This document shows, piece after piece, positions 48,401 through 59,661 of a stretch of DNA of 64,000 nucleotides. The number at the start of each line of letters is the position of its first letter. Position 1 is the first letter of the stretch. Made by a program: the position numbers and the translations under genes. Origin of the DNA: Todiramphus chloris collaris (lineage: Eukaryota; Chordata; Aves; Coraciiformes; Alcedinidae); assembly GCA_025345505.1 (NCBI GenBank), contig JANVCC010000021.1:33350893-33414892 (forward strand), in the 5' to 3' direction. The notes beneath the pieces are model-generated. The model did not search any database. It worked only from the letters and a program-made list of their open reading frames with translations, and was not told the origin of the DNA.

Positions 48401-50424
48401 GAAGAAAATTTTATTTACAAGAGAGTGGTTAACCTTTTTTCTTACTAAAAAAATAATGTGTAGATTTATGTGGCTGTGATTGTGTGCATTTTTATTTGCC
48501 AGTTTCAGTAAAGTTTCAGAAACAAGTGCATATTCAAAAATACTTATGTTCCTACAAATACTGAGGAAGCTTATAAAGTTTTTCTCAGTAGAGTAAGGCT
48601 TCATTTTTCTCAAGGATGATGCTAAAGTTTTTTATTTATTATTTTTTTTTGCTTAGGTGATTATAATGAAACAGTCCATATATTGACACTTGCGTGATAA
48701 CAAAATGATAACAAAATAAAAAGGAGTGGCAGCATAGTAATCCCATACAGTATTCAAGGTTCTTGACTAAGAGTGACTAATTATTGACTGTTTATATGAT
48801 ATTACTGTTTAATGAAATGTATTTTGTTAGAGGTAGAGGTAAATCTCAGTTTTGAATAATTTGAACAACTTCAAAGGATGTTAAGAATGTGGAGAAATGA
48901 GGAAATAATAAAGCCAGGTTGGGAATATGTAAAGACAAGGAGACTGACAAGTGATGAAGGAAGGAAAAGAGAACAAATGAGCAATAAAACTAGAAGAAAG
49001 AAGTAAAGTAAGCAAATTAAAAACTGATGCTAAATATAAAGGTGCTGTGAAAGTGAGTCATCTAACTCTTTATTTAAAATCTGCCTCTTTTCTCCTAGTA
49101 TTCAATGAAAAAAAAAAAAAAAAAAAACATAGGTGAGTAGATATATCACAAAAAATTCATAACATTCTGCTGAAAATCAAACAAACAGGTGAGATACACC
49201 TAGAGAAAAACAAATATCCTTAACTTTCATGTTCATCAAGCTAGTTAGTTTTGTTTCTTAAAAAAAAAAAACACTATCTCTTTATAAAATTTTGATAAAA
49301 TTGCTTTTCACCATTTGTTATTAAACACATATATTGTTATTAGATAAGCCAGTCTTATTCTTTGATGTAACTATCTGTATCTTCTTAGGTATGTTTTAAT
49401 GATGGTGTAGTTATATGTCTACAGCTAGTGTTGACTGAAAGGGATGTCAGTCTTGGAAAGGTAAAATTAGCATATTTGGAGAAAATATCACCTCAGCATT
49501 TTAGAATTCAGGTTCTTACCAATGCATGTTCCAGAGAACATGCTATGTGAAGCTGGTATTCTCAGCAACAATTTCATGTGAAATAGGAAGTCTATTGAAT
49601 TTTTAGTCTTGATTTTCAAAACAATGCATGGGTTTACTGTTATATGCATGCCTCTGAAAGTTGTCACAGTTGACACATTTCCCCAACATATTCACACGGT
49701 GTAAGTGCAGTATAAGACTGAACCTCTTTCTGCATTTCATTTGCAATGTCCTACAGTTCACCTTTGTTTTTCTTTTCCTAGAACAATATCTTTTCATTCA
49801 TTTTGCAGAATGAATTGATAAACTTTCCCACATTTAAACATGATTTTTTTTTATAATTAAGATCTGAATATATTTTACTCTCAGAACCATATGTTTAGGC
49901 TGGGTTTCTGATTAGCCAGCATAGGAAAAAAAAGTATAATACGCTAGTAACTCTAATATTGATCTTCAAGCTTTCAGGAGTGTATTATTATTTTACGAAC
50001 ACAAAAAATTAAAACTAAAAAAAAAAAAAAAAAAAAGACTGCTGATAATGATGGGAATGCCATGAAGGAACATTGTTAAAGACTGTTTCTGATAAAGTCT
50101 AATATGAGCTATTTCTTGCAAGCACACACATGCTTGCACTTACAAAATTATTATGTGCTCTAGCCAGACCAATTTAGGATGAACACAAACATGTTAATTG
50201 AGCAGCATTAACATTGATTAGAAAGGTTGATTCAGCATAAGTGTAATAGTTACTCCAGGTGACTTACACTAAAATCCAGCCATAATTTAATTGCTGTATT
50301 ATGAATTGACCTAACATTTACATTTAGTTTTGTTTTTGTTTTTTTTCTTTTTCTATTGTTCTTGTTGTTATTGTTACTGTTGCTATCACTATTGCTGTTG
50401 CTATTGCCGTTTCTATTGCTTTAG
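45441..50424. other. AT-rich intergenic DNA, about 5 kb without gene or known repeat
   Basis: No exon, RNA gene or mobile element recognised. Simple runs: T-rich at 45518-45530 and 45627-45640, poly-A at 47700-47717, (AAC)n at 48322-48338, poly-A at 49108-49127 and 50017-50036. An imperfect hexamer-like T/G/C-rich array (TTGCTA-type units) lies at about 50340-50423. Reading frames of 60-80 codons are scattered at the frequency expected for such DNA. Confidence 0.5.
50340..50423. repeat. Imperfect TTGCTA-type hexamer array
   Basis: Degenerate units such as TTGTTA, TTACTG, TTGCTA and TTGCCG follow one another in rough 6-bp phase, after a T-rich start. The array abuts a CR1 3' fragment on its right. 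Confidence 0.6.
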
Positions 50425-50552
50425 GATGTTCCAAGGACAGGACTCTAAGTAACCCGATCTAATTGAAGTTGTCCCTGATCACTGCAGGGGGTTGGACTAA
50501 ATGACCTTTAAAGGTCCATCTAGCTTTAAAGCGAAAGCACTCTATGATTATG
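50425..50552 (+). mobile_element. CR1 3'-end fragment, about 125 bp
   Basis: TGCAGGGGGTTGGACTAAAT, GACCTTTAAAGGTCCATCTA and CACTCTATGATTATGTGA correspond to the CR1 3' UTR and a degraded 8-bp tail. The copy is strongly 5'-truncated and diverged. Confidence 0.75.
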
Positions 50553-52500
50553 TGACAAGTTCTGTTCAAATCACTCCAGGTTACAGTGGAAAATTTTAGA
50601 ATAGACTATTTTAGTGCAAAGGACTATATAACAACCTATGACTGCTTACTGCTGGTAAATTAACACCTTAATTTAGTGATAAATATGCTGTCCCTCTGTA
50701 CAAACAAGCATAAAGTAAATTTCTATTAATTTATCTTTTTATCTTTGAATTTTTGACTGTTAAAAGTCAGTTTAAAAACGAGTCAGAGATGTATAATAAA
50801 CTCACTACTTCATTTGACCAATTATCTGTTTTCTACCTGAATATATATATATATATATATATATAAACTGCAGGTTATTTTTTGCTCTGGAAACAAAATA
50901 AATCAAAAGATACATATGTGTCAAAAACCAAAATTCTTTATATTGGGACTTCATGGAATAGGCACAGACCACTTAATCACCTTATAAATAGCAAGTAGTA
51001 CAGGAATCATCATGCTATTCTCAGGAGCAGGCTTCCCAGAACAAGTGTAAGAATCATCAGTGTTATGTGGAGTCAGATTTTGGGGATATGTGTATTTAAT
51101 GTAATAAATTAGTTCCACATGCACATCCAGATAAGCATGTTGCTTATTCACACAGAGTTGGATTTCTCTGTCCTGGCCTTTAGGAAGAGGGAATATGATT
51201 GAGCCACACCTTATCATGAAGTCTTGTAGCCTGTTTAAATTTGTCACATCAATGTTTCTTAATTTTTGCATTTCAGTTTATCAAATAAAATACATTCACA
51301 TTAATATCAAGTACATAGCATTGTTAAAGTTTGGATAAATTCAGAACTGCTGTCTCAGCTGAAAGACTAAGGTGCCATACATAGGTTGTTTTTTACTAAT
51401 GCAGAGATAGATAATAGAAGGTCTATCTCCTTACATTTTTTTTTAACAGCCATGGTTGCTAACTTACTTGACTTAAGAGTATTCTGAATGTCTGCAAGAG
51501 CAGAGCAGATTTTAAAATTTACCTAACCTTAGACTGACAAATCAGAATAAGAGAAGGAAGAAGTGTGAGTCTAGGGGAGGGGAGAAATGATAGTACTCTA
51601 GCAATGTGTTGGAATAGGAATTTGGAATAGATGATGAAAAGAATTTTTATTACTATATTACTCACTATTTAAGCCACAAAGGTTGAACAGCTGTGGGACA
51701 AAATTTAATTAACAATTAATAAACAGCTGTTGAAAATCAGTCAGTCCACATTCTTCATTGATAGTAAATGTCACTGATCCTCTTATCTTAGTAGAATTAC
51801 TATGATTTATAGCAACATTTTCAAAGAAAATTGAAATATAATAAGAAAAGTCATAGTTTCAAAAGATAGTGATTTAATAAATCCTTTTCTTGAGTTGGTG
51901 GTCTTGCTTCTGAATGTATTTAAGGTCAAGTTTTCTCTAGCTGTAGCACTGTGAAAGGGTTTACTTTCTGAAAATATATCTAGAAGTGAAACTTTGGATT
52001 TAGCTTATTCTTAAACCACCAGCTCTTGATCTTGACCAGTTAAGAAAATTGTCTGCACATCCACAACCAACTGTGATAATTTCTTTCAATAACTGTAGTT
52101 CTTAAAGATTGATTTTTTTTTTTTTATAATTTTTCTACAGTTTTGGCACCACAGTTAAGTTTTTCTTCAAAACCTGTTTGCACTAATACTTTCTCAGAAA
52201 ACACATACACCATAATAAATTTGTTTGAAAGAAATTTGAAAGCAGACATTAAGTTCATTGTTGCCAAAGTAGGTTTAACGTTTACTGTATTTACAGCATA
52301 ACTTAAGATGGGCTACATTTCTACAGTGAATATAATAAATCATTTGAGTGTATTTAATGCATTGAGAAATAGTGTGCATTCTCCATTTTGTGTTCATTGG
52401 GAGTATTCAAAAGTGGTCATCTTCTTAAAGAGCACCCTAGAGTTAATTCAAATTACTGAGCATGAATGGCAGAGAGAAATTGTAAGACTGCACCATGTAA
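50553..52500. other. AT-rich intergenic DNA; one unassigned 106-codon frame
   Basis: (AT)12 occurs at 50841-50865. A minus-strand frame at 50951-51271 (106 codons) is the longest frame in the window not explained by a repeat or low complexity. It has no recognisable domain, and its start context and neighbours give no support for a gene. No mobile element was recognised. Confidence 0.45.
50841..50865. repeat. (AT)12 microsatellite
   Basis: Twelve perfect AT units plus one A. Confidence 0.95.
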
Positions 52501-52505
52501 GAGGA

Positions 52506-53312
52506 TGTCCTGGTTTGAGTGAAAACAGAACTAATTCTGTTCAGTAATTTTACTTTTCAGCTCAGTTCTTCTAATTAACTGCACTTTCTGAAGTTAGCAG
52601 CCTGTTCTCACAGACAGTGTCTGCTTCTATCAGTGATAACACCTTATGTTTAGAGTTACTACCAAGGATTGGTATGCAGACCAAGGCCACTGCTGGGTCC
52701 TGTGTACCACCTTGGGGGGTGCAGGAAGTGGAAGGCTGCACCTTCAGGGAGGAGCAGACAGGACGGGTGACTCTAAACTGACCAGCGAGGTATTCCATCC
52801 CATATACTCCATATTTGGTCTAGAGCTGAGGAACCTGAAGGGTCTCTGGGCTCTTCTCTCCTCTCTTGGACTGCTTTGCCAGCTTTTGCTTGGCTTGGTT
52901 CGGGTCCTCTCTCGGTTCTTTCCTCGGAGCACCCAAGGAGGACTCTGTCCGTCTGCCTTCGATCCGATCTGCATGTTCCTGAACCCGGTATCAGAATCCA
53001 GCTCCTGAACACAGCTCCCGTCTGCTGTGGGGCCCAGTCTGGGACTGCCCCAGAGCCTGCACAACATCAGTGGTGACAGTGATGTAATTACCATCAGGGG
53101 GGTTGGGTTCGATACTGGTTTTGTATATATTTGTATATATTCCATTTTTATAATTATTAATTTCATTTCCATTAAAGCTGTTCTAATTTCCTTTTCTAAT
53201 CGCTAAGTCTCTCTCCCTTATTCCCTTTTTCTTCCCCTCTGGGGAGGGAGGGGGGTTAACAGAGAGCGTCTGTTATAGGTTTAAGGGGCTGCCCTGACCC
53301 TAAACCACGACA
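52506..53312 (+). mobile_element. Solo LTR, family A copy 4 (807 bp)
   Basis: Starts TGTCCTGGTTTGAGTGAAAA and ends CCCTAAACCACGACA, with a perfect 5-bp target-site duplication GAGGA (52501-52505 and 53313-53317). It is very close to copy 2 throughout, sharing for example the TTATGTTTAGAGTTACTACC string and the CTGCCTT insertion before GATCCGATCTG. No viral interior adjoins. Open frames of 120 (plus) and 142 (minus) codons correspond in position to those in copies 1 and 2 and reflect recent common descent rather than proven coding. Confidence 0.94.
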
Positions 53313-53317
53313 GAGGA

Positions 53318-53439
53318 CTATGACTATACTTGCCCTTGCTAGACAAAAAATACAGGAGAGGATTTAGGAATAAGCTGTTGCTATAAAATCACAGATATAA
53401 TCTTATAACTGTTGTGTTAAGGGTGCAAGTGTGATGTTT
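53318..53439. other. Short intergenic segment
   Basis: No feature recognised between the LTR and the following possible LTR-like segment. Confidence 0.4.
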
Positions 53440-54140
53440 ACCTGACAGAGCTCAAGGGTTTCTCTGGGCAGTTTTTCAAATTCTATCCCAGAGCCCAGAT
53501 ATGGAGGTCCTGATGAAACAGTAGTTGCTGTTTCAAAGCCCATTTAAGGACTTAGGTTGAGACAGTTTAAAAGTTAAAACAGTTAAGTCTGACTTATTGA
53601 AGTGACAGAGAGGTTCAGAATTGCTATTGATAAATACACTGATTGCAAAAGGATAATTGAGCTGAAGTTAGTAATTCCCAGGTAACATCCAATGCAGCTG
53701 GGGATGCAGGCCTGAGTTATAGATCTAATAGATAATAGAAATAAAAGGTATAACCTATACTGAAGGCGCAGTTCTTACCAAGAAGGTGTCCCTGTCTTGG
53801 GTAGAGGAAGAGGAGTACAGCCCATTGACCATGTCTGATAGACTTTCAGTCTTCTTTCCCCCAAGAGGTCTGTTCCCTTTATGATTTTTATATCCTAATT
53901 CTGTCTGTTCTTGCCTTCTAGGTGATGTCTAACATGATTTGGGTCAAGAGTTGAGTAACACAGTCATGTATGTTTAGCATGTACTCCATTAGACTCATTA
54001 CCATACTCAGGTGCATAAACTTAAATATTAATTTTTCCATTAATAAAGCAAAGGTCTCTGCTCAGACACTCTGGACTTCAAGAGTTATATAAGAGTTGTT
54101 TGTTCCTGTTGGTTTAGCTGAAACAGGACCATCTTATCTT
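53440..54140 (-). mobile_element. Possible old LTR-like segment
   Basis: Less AT-rich than its flanks. Read on the minus strand it starts near a GGTCCTGTTTCAGCTAAACC string (54112-54131), similar to the TGTCCTGGTTTCAG start common in avian ERV LTRs. It contains a TATAAAA box (about 53886-53892), followed by a GC-richer block that could be R. No convincing TG...CA pair with a target-site duplication was found. It may be a decayed LTR or simply unique DNA. Confidence 0.3.
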
Positions 54141-55324
54141 CACAAGACTCACTTCTTCCGCCATTTTGGTGTGCCAGCTTAGCAAGTGTCTAAACCCAGA
54201 GATAGCACAAGAATCTCATAGCCATAATATCTCAACCTTTCTCTTGAATTGCACTAAATTATCTGTATTCCTTCTCATGACAAGCTAGGCTGCTATGCCA
54301 CAACAACAGACAGAAAAAAACCTCATATCAAACATCAGCAGGATTTTCCAAAAAATTATTATAACTTTGATGATGAAGAATTAAAAATTCAAAATCATCC
54401 ATCAAAAGTTTTCAGCTTTATTTCAGATATTCATTTACTATACTAGTTCTTTCATTATAAACAGCTTACATATTTAAGCTAAGAACTTTTTTTTTTTTTT
54501 AATATTGTTTTCTGTAGTGTCCAAGTGACATGGCTTTAAGTATGTTGCCATGTTTGCAAGAATTGTAACTATCTTCTTATGATATAGCCTTTGTAAACAT
54601 AATAAATACCCTCATGTGTTCTTGAATAGTGTTTTGAAATTATTTAGGTCATTTAGATTATGAAAACTGATTGATTTATATTTCTTTCTTTTACATGTCT
54701 CTACTTGGATGAATAATGTACCCTTGTTATATATGGGGAAGAATACAGTCTGCAAGGCTGGCATAGAATGACTCTGCCTTCTGTTCTTCTTAGGGTATTC
54801 ATGCCTGTTGGTATTGAAATCAGTGGATGTTTTGAGAATGACTTTCAGAATTATAGAAAGGAGAAGAGGACAAAACCAAACCAAACAAAACAAAAGAAAA
54901 AAAAAAAAAAAAAAAAAAAAACCAAAAAAACCAAAAAGAAAAAATACTATAACACCAAAAAAACCACAAACAAAAACAAATATTACTCTTATGTTCTCAT
55001 CTCCAGTTTCGTGATTTCCCCACAATTACACTTAACCTCAGACAAAGACAACTAAAATCTGCCTTCCAGAGAACTTGACACAGGCTAATACATCACATCA
55101 GTGCCATGGATGTCAAGAGTAGATTACTTGTCAGCAAAGTATTTTTCTATGGGTAACCATCACCATTCACATCACTGCTGATTTCCAGTAGTGTATTAAG
55201 ACTGAAATAGGAATAAATATACCTCTTACTTTTTCAAAGGTAAGTGATTTTCAAATGATGAACTGATGTTCATAAGCTATACCAGTTACAAATCAAAGAC
55301 TAATTTAAATTAGGATATGAGGAA
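54141..55324. other. AT-rich intergenic DNA with an A-rich tract
   Basis: No gene recognised. A T run lies at 54488-54500 and a long A-rich tract at 54871-54980. The 137-codon minus-strand frame at 54612-55025 owes its length to this tract (F-rich) and is not a gene. Confidence 0.5.
54871..54980. repeat. A-rich low-complexity tract
   Basis: CAAAACCAAACC-type units lead into a poly-A run (54897-54921), then ACCAAAA units. It is not attached to a CR1 or a processed gene copy that I can see. Confidence 0.9.
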
Positions 55325-55581
55325 ATGGAACAAAGCTGAATCAGTGGAAGTCTAGATTGGACATTAGGAAAAAGTCTTCACCAAGAGGGTGGTTGATCAC
55401 CGGAACAGGCTCTCCAGGGAAGTGGTCATGTCACCAAGCCTGTCAGAGTTCAAGGAACATTTGGAAAATGTTCTTAGTTATATGGTGTAGTTTTAGGTAG
55501 TCCTGTGAGGAGCAGGGAGTTGGATTTCATTCTTATGGGTTCCTTCCAAATTGAGAGATATTCTATGATACTATGAAACAG
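55325..55581 (+). mobile_element. CR1 LINE 3' fragment, about 255 bp
   Basis: CTAGATTGGACATTAGGAAA, CACCAAGAGGGTGGTTGATC and AACAGGCTCTCCAGGGAAGT are the CR1 ORF2 C-terminal end in order. The 3' UTR and GATATTCTATGATACTATGA tail (8-bp ATTCTATG unit) follow. It is 5'-truncated. Confidence 0.87.
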
Positions 55582-57895
55582 GATCAAGTAAATATATGTA
55601 TTAATTTGAACACATATAGCAAGGCTTAATAAATAAAATAGAAATTTCTTGACTTATTCACATAGGTGCATCTGTCATTGAATAACTTAACTTTTAGGAT
55701 TATATATGTGTCATTATAAACATTTAAGTGTCTTGCAATATGGTTTACAGAAACCAGCACAGTGAAGAAACTAACAGTGAAGTGATGACAGTGTAAAAGC
55801 TGAGGAGAGCATCTAGAGAGGTATGCCTTAAATATTTTTTATATTTGGAATTCCAAATGTTAATCTTATCTTAAAGTACCTAAACTAGATTTGATCTTTC
55901 TTTCTCATTGAAGACATTGTACAAAATCCAGCAGATGAATCAGTTCTCTGAGAGAAGATAAGGTGTTCATTCTGATGTATTTTATTTCCTTTTCAATCAT
56001 TCACTATTCAAATACTGAAATATGTGGTATTTTGAGTAAAGTTTTCACAATCTTTTGCAGAAACTGTCCTATTTTTATAAATATTTTAATAATTGTTGGA
56101 ACAGGAACTGAATTGTAAACATCCTAAATTTTTTATATTATACTTTCCCTGATTAAAAAAACAAAAAACAAACAAACAAACAAACAAACCAACAAAACAC
56201 ACACAAAAAAAAAACCCAGCCAAAACAACTCCAAGTCCCCCAGTCTTTAAATAACACATAAGCTCTTTTTGAAACAATAAATTCAGACCAGATAGTCCCA
56301 CACTCCTTTTAGGTGTTCATTCTTTGTATTAAAATGCAGAATCATGTATTTTAGTGTGTATTATGTTCCATTTTAGAACAGCTTCAAAAGAAGAAACTGT
56401 AAGAAACCTAAATTAATCTATTCCATAGCTGAAGAGGTAGAATATTTTTCTGCTGTTCTAAAACGCAAGTTCAAACCTGTTCGGAATTGCGTAATACAGA
56501 AAAGTCTAGGTCCCATACTTTCGCTGAACTGTGCAATTGCAAGGTGTTAGGAAGTATTAGAGAGATGCCGTCATGCTATTTTTATGGTCTCTTGGATGAG
56601 GCTATTTAGAGGGTACATATCACGACTAATGATCTGCAGGTTGGATGGTATTATTCAATATTTAGACATTTTTCTGCATTGTTACTGTTAGACATTTATT
56701 TGTACAGAGATGTTAAACTGCTACATAGCTCAGTGAAAATGAGTAAGAGTTTTATGAATACTAGAAAATCCTAAATTTTGTGTGTAGGTGCTTAAATGGG
56801 TTTGTATAAACTTAATTCTACCATTTGAAGTAATTATCAAATTGCAAACTGTGAGAACACCACCCACTGCATCCTGTATCTCATAACTTCTTCCATGACT
56901 TTGTCTCTTCCTTTCTCCCTTTCCCCCTTTCTCTAATATAACTTCTGTCTACGTCTCAGAATGTATTTCCTTCTACATCTTAAATATTCATAAAAAGTAC
57001 TGATGAAATGTCAGTTCCTTATCTCACTTTCAAGGCAGATGAATTACCTTTCCCTTTTAGACAGCCTATAATGTAAATTAGATTTTTATTAAATGTCACT
57101 CCATTACTTAATTGGAAATACTTGTGATGCATCTAAAGAAATTCAGAAAAGTCAAGTAAAATTCATATTATATTAATTCAGAAAATGTTAATTTATAAGT
57201 ACCTTAACTGGTAACAAAAATTATTAAGTTACATAAAACACCATGCATTAGATAAGCAGTAGCTGTCATCAAGAACTTTGAAAATTGACATTATTAGGCA
57301 AACTAAGTTTTCTATAATCTTTATGATACATCTGTAATTATAATGCATTTAGAATATTGACAAAAATACAGAACACTGAGTTTATGGTACTGTCAATACA
57401 TCAGTAAACACATATTTAGGACAGTGATCCTTGTGAAAGAAATGCATTAATGTGTCCAGAGACTCATTTCTACTGCAGGCAACCAAATATAAAGTATGAA
57501 TTAATATAGTAAAAATTAACATAAATTACATTAAGTCACTATTTAAATAGATTACCTATTAAATATTTGCTCTATAATATTAATACATTTACAACTGATA
57601 CAAGCCTTAGAATATACACTGAACTAGAAAGTGGCCAAACATTACTTGTAGATACTCTGTTCTTGATAATAAGGATCTATAGCTCATATTGACCAGACTG
57701 CAGCTTCTTTTCAAATGAAAGCAAAGATTCATATTTATTTGAAAGAAACTTGGACTGGGACATAGGATTAAAATCTGTCTTTCCTTTGTCCCCTTTAATT
57801 CTTTTTCTGAGCTTTCATACCCAAAAAGTCCTTTTGTTTCAATAATTAGGCAAATAAAATACTCATTCCTGCATGTAATCAATCACATAGAGTGT
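55582..57895. other. AT-rich intergenic DNA, (AAAC)n repeat, no gene seen
   Basis: An (AAAC)n tract at 56165-56190 sits in an A-rich patch (56153-56216). No exon or mobile element was recognised elsewhere. Minus-strand frames at 56086-56301 and 57607-57882 have no recognisable domain. Confidence 0.5.
56165..56190. repeat. (AAAC)n microsatellite
   Basis: About six AAAC units followed by ACACAC and an A run. Confidence 0.9.
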
Positions 57896-57900
57896 GTTTG

Positions 57901-58627
57901 TGTCAAGGTTTAGGGTCAGGGCTGTCTGCTAGACCTATGACAGATGCTTTCTAACTCCTCTCCATCCCCAAAAGAGAATAGAAAGGGAATAAGGGAATAA
58001 GACTTAGTGATTAGAAAACAAAGCTGAGATAGCTTTTATGAAAATACCAATAATAAAATGGAATATATAGAAATGTATACAAACCCAGTATTGAACCCAG
58101 TCCCCCCTGATGATAATTACACCACTGTCACCACTGATGCTGTGGAGCAGGCACTGGAGAAGTCCCAGAGTGGTCTCAGAAGCAGATGGGAACTGGATTC
58201 AGAAGATGAATTCTGGAACTAATTCCAGATTCAGGAACATATAGATTAGGATTGGAGGCAGAATGGACAGAGTTCTCATCATATGTTGGCCATTGAAGAG
58301 ATCTAGACCCTTGTGGTCCCTCAGCTTTATACCCAATATGCCGTATATGGGATGGTAAGTTTAGGGTCACTTGTCCTTTCAGTTGCTCCCTGCAGGTGTG
58401 TCCTTTTACTTTCTGCACTCCAACATGGTACACAAGATGTAGCAGTGACCTCAGTCTTCACACCAATCCTTTCTAGTAACTAAACACCAAGTGTTACCAC
58501 TGCTAGAAGCAGATGCTGTCTGTGAAAATCTGCTGTTAACTCTGACAGTGCAGTTCGTTAGAAGAAACTGAGCTGAAAAGTTAAATGACTGAACAGAATT
58601 AGTTCTGTTCTAACTCAAACCAGGACA
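57901..58627 (-). mobile_element. Solo LTR, family A copy 5 (727 bp, minus strand, diverged)
   Basis: The plus-strand left end TGTCAAGGTTTAGGGTCAGG and right end AACTCAAACCAGGACA are the reverse complement of the family A termini. A perfect 5-bp target-site duplication GTTTG flanks it (57896-57900 and 58628-58632). It is about 80-110 bp shorter than the other copies, with losses in the GC-rich middle, and more diverged. It resembles copy 3 more than the young copies, for example in the CACCTGCAGGGAGCAACTG-like part. No viral interior adjoins. Confidence 0.92.
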
Positions 58628-58632
58628 GTTTG

Positions 58633-59112
58633 TTTATTTTGAAGTTCTTTATAAAAAAATCCCCAATGCTTCTAGCTTAATATGTTTACTACCTTTCAAA
58701 TATTATAGTAGAGGAAAAAACAACTACTAAGTTTGCATATATTATGTGACAACATTTTGATGCAAAATGAAAAAAAAAATTGTCACTTGTCATAACTTTA
58801 TGGTATGGCATCAAGATGTCCAGTATTTCCAACAGTATGTGCATTTGTGAAGAGATAATCCACTTTGGGGTCCTATTTCTCTTTAATACCTTTTTTCTTT
58901 AGATTTTTTCCTTAAAGTTTTACAACCAAAGACACTACATATTCTTTTAATGATCCAGATAGTTAAAGACCTCTTCATCTACTTAAAGATGGATTTTTTT
59001 TTTTAAGTTTATTCACATTTAAGTGCCATTAACTGTCATTTCTCAGTTGCAAGCATATCTTCACCAACAGGCTATTTTAAGGGAATTAGTAGGAAACCCT
59101 GTGTGATTCTAC
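58633..59112. other. AT-rich intergenic DNA, no gene seen
   Basis: Short A and T runs only (58769-58780, 58993-59005). No exon or repeat family recognised. Confidence 0.5.
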
Positions 59113-59235
59113 CTTCTTTCCTTCCTTCCTTCCTTCCTTCCTTCCTTCCTTCCTTCCTTCCTTCCTNNNNNNNNNNGAAGAAGAAGAAGAAGAAGAAGAA
59201 GAAGAAGAAGAAGAAGAAGAAGAAGAGGAGAAGAA
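59113..59235. repeat. (CTTC)n / gap / (GAA)n compound microsatellite
   Basis: A pyrimidine-only CTTC array (59113-59166) meets ten Ns (59167-59176) and is followed by a purine-only GAA array (59177 to about 59235). The two sides differ in unit length and in which strand holds the purines. Ten Ns cannot be trusted as a true distance. The frame reading L-rich then G-R-K-E repeats is an artefact. Confidence 0.95.
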
Positions 59236-59636
59236 ATTAGTGGGTTATAGCCTATGCCAGTCTTTACGAAAGATGAGGTCAAATTAAGTGTACATAAAGA
59301 GTAATTCTGACCTCTGATTCTCTGAATCACTTAGACAAATTATACTCTATAATGAATGCAGTACTTTGTAAGTTATATGTATTTTATACCTTATATTAAA
59401 AAGGTAACTAAAGGAATTTGCAAATATGTATAACAATATGCACTTAGAGTAAAAAAATAATCCTTCAAGAGGGGAAAAAAACACCCTAAACATTTGGTAA
59501 TATGTCTGTTTTTTTCAGTTTCTTCTTTACATAGCATACATTAAGCAGCAAGTGTGAATAAAATGCCTATGCTTGGATTCAAACCACTGCAGCACTTAAT
59601 ATTAATTGTTGTTGACAAAATATGTGTCAGAAAAGA

Positions 59637-59661
59637 ACAAAACAAAACAAAACAAAACAAA
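59637..59661. repeat. (AAAAC)n microsatellite
   Basis: Five pentanucleotide units. Confidence 0.9.

Noticed and set aside
50340-50423. Possible CRISPR-like or direct-repeat array
   Set aside because: The units are degenerate 6-mers without spacers, so this is an imperfect microsatellite.
54612-55025. 137-codon F-rich minus-strand frame resembling a membrane protein
   Set aside because: Its hydrophobic stretch is a translation of poly-T and T-rich low-complexity DNA.
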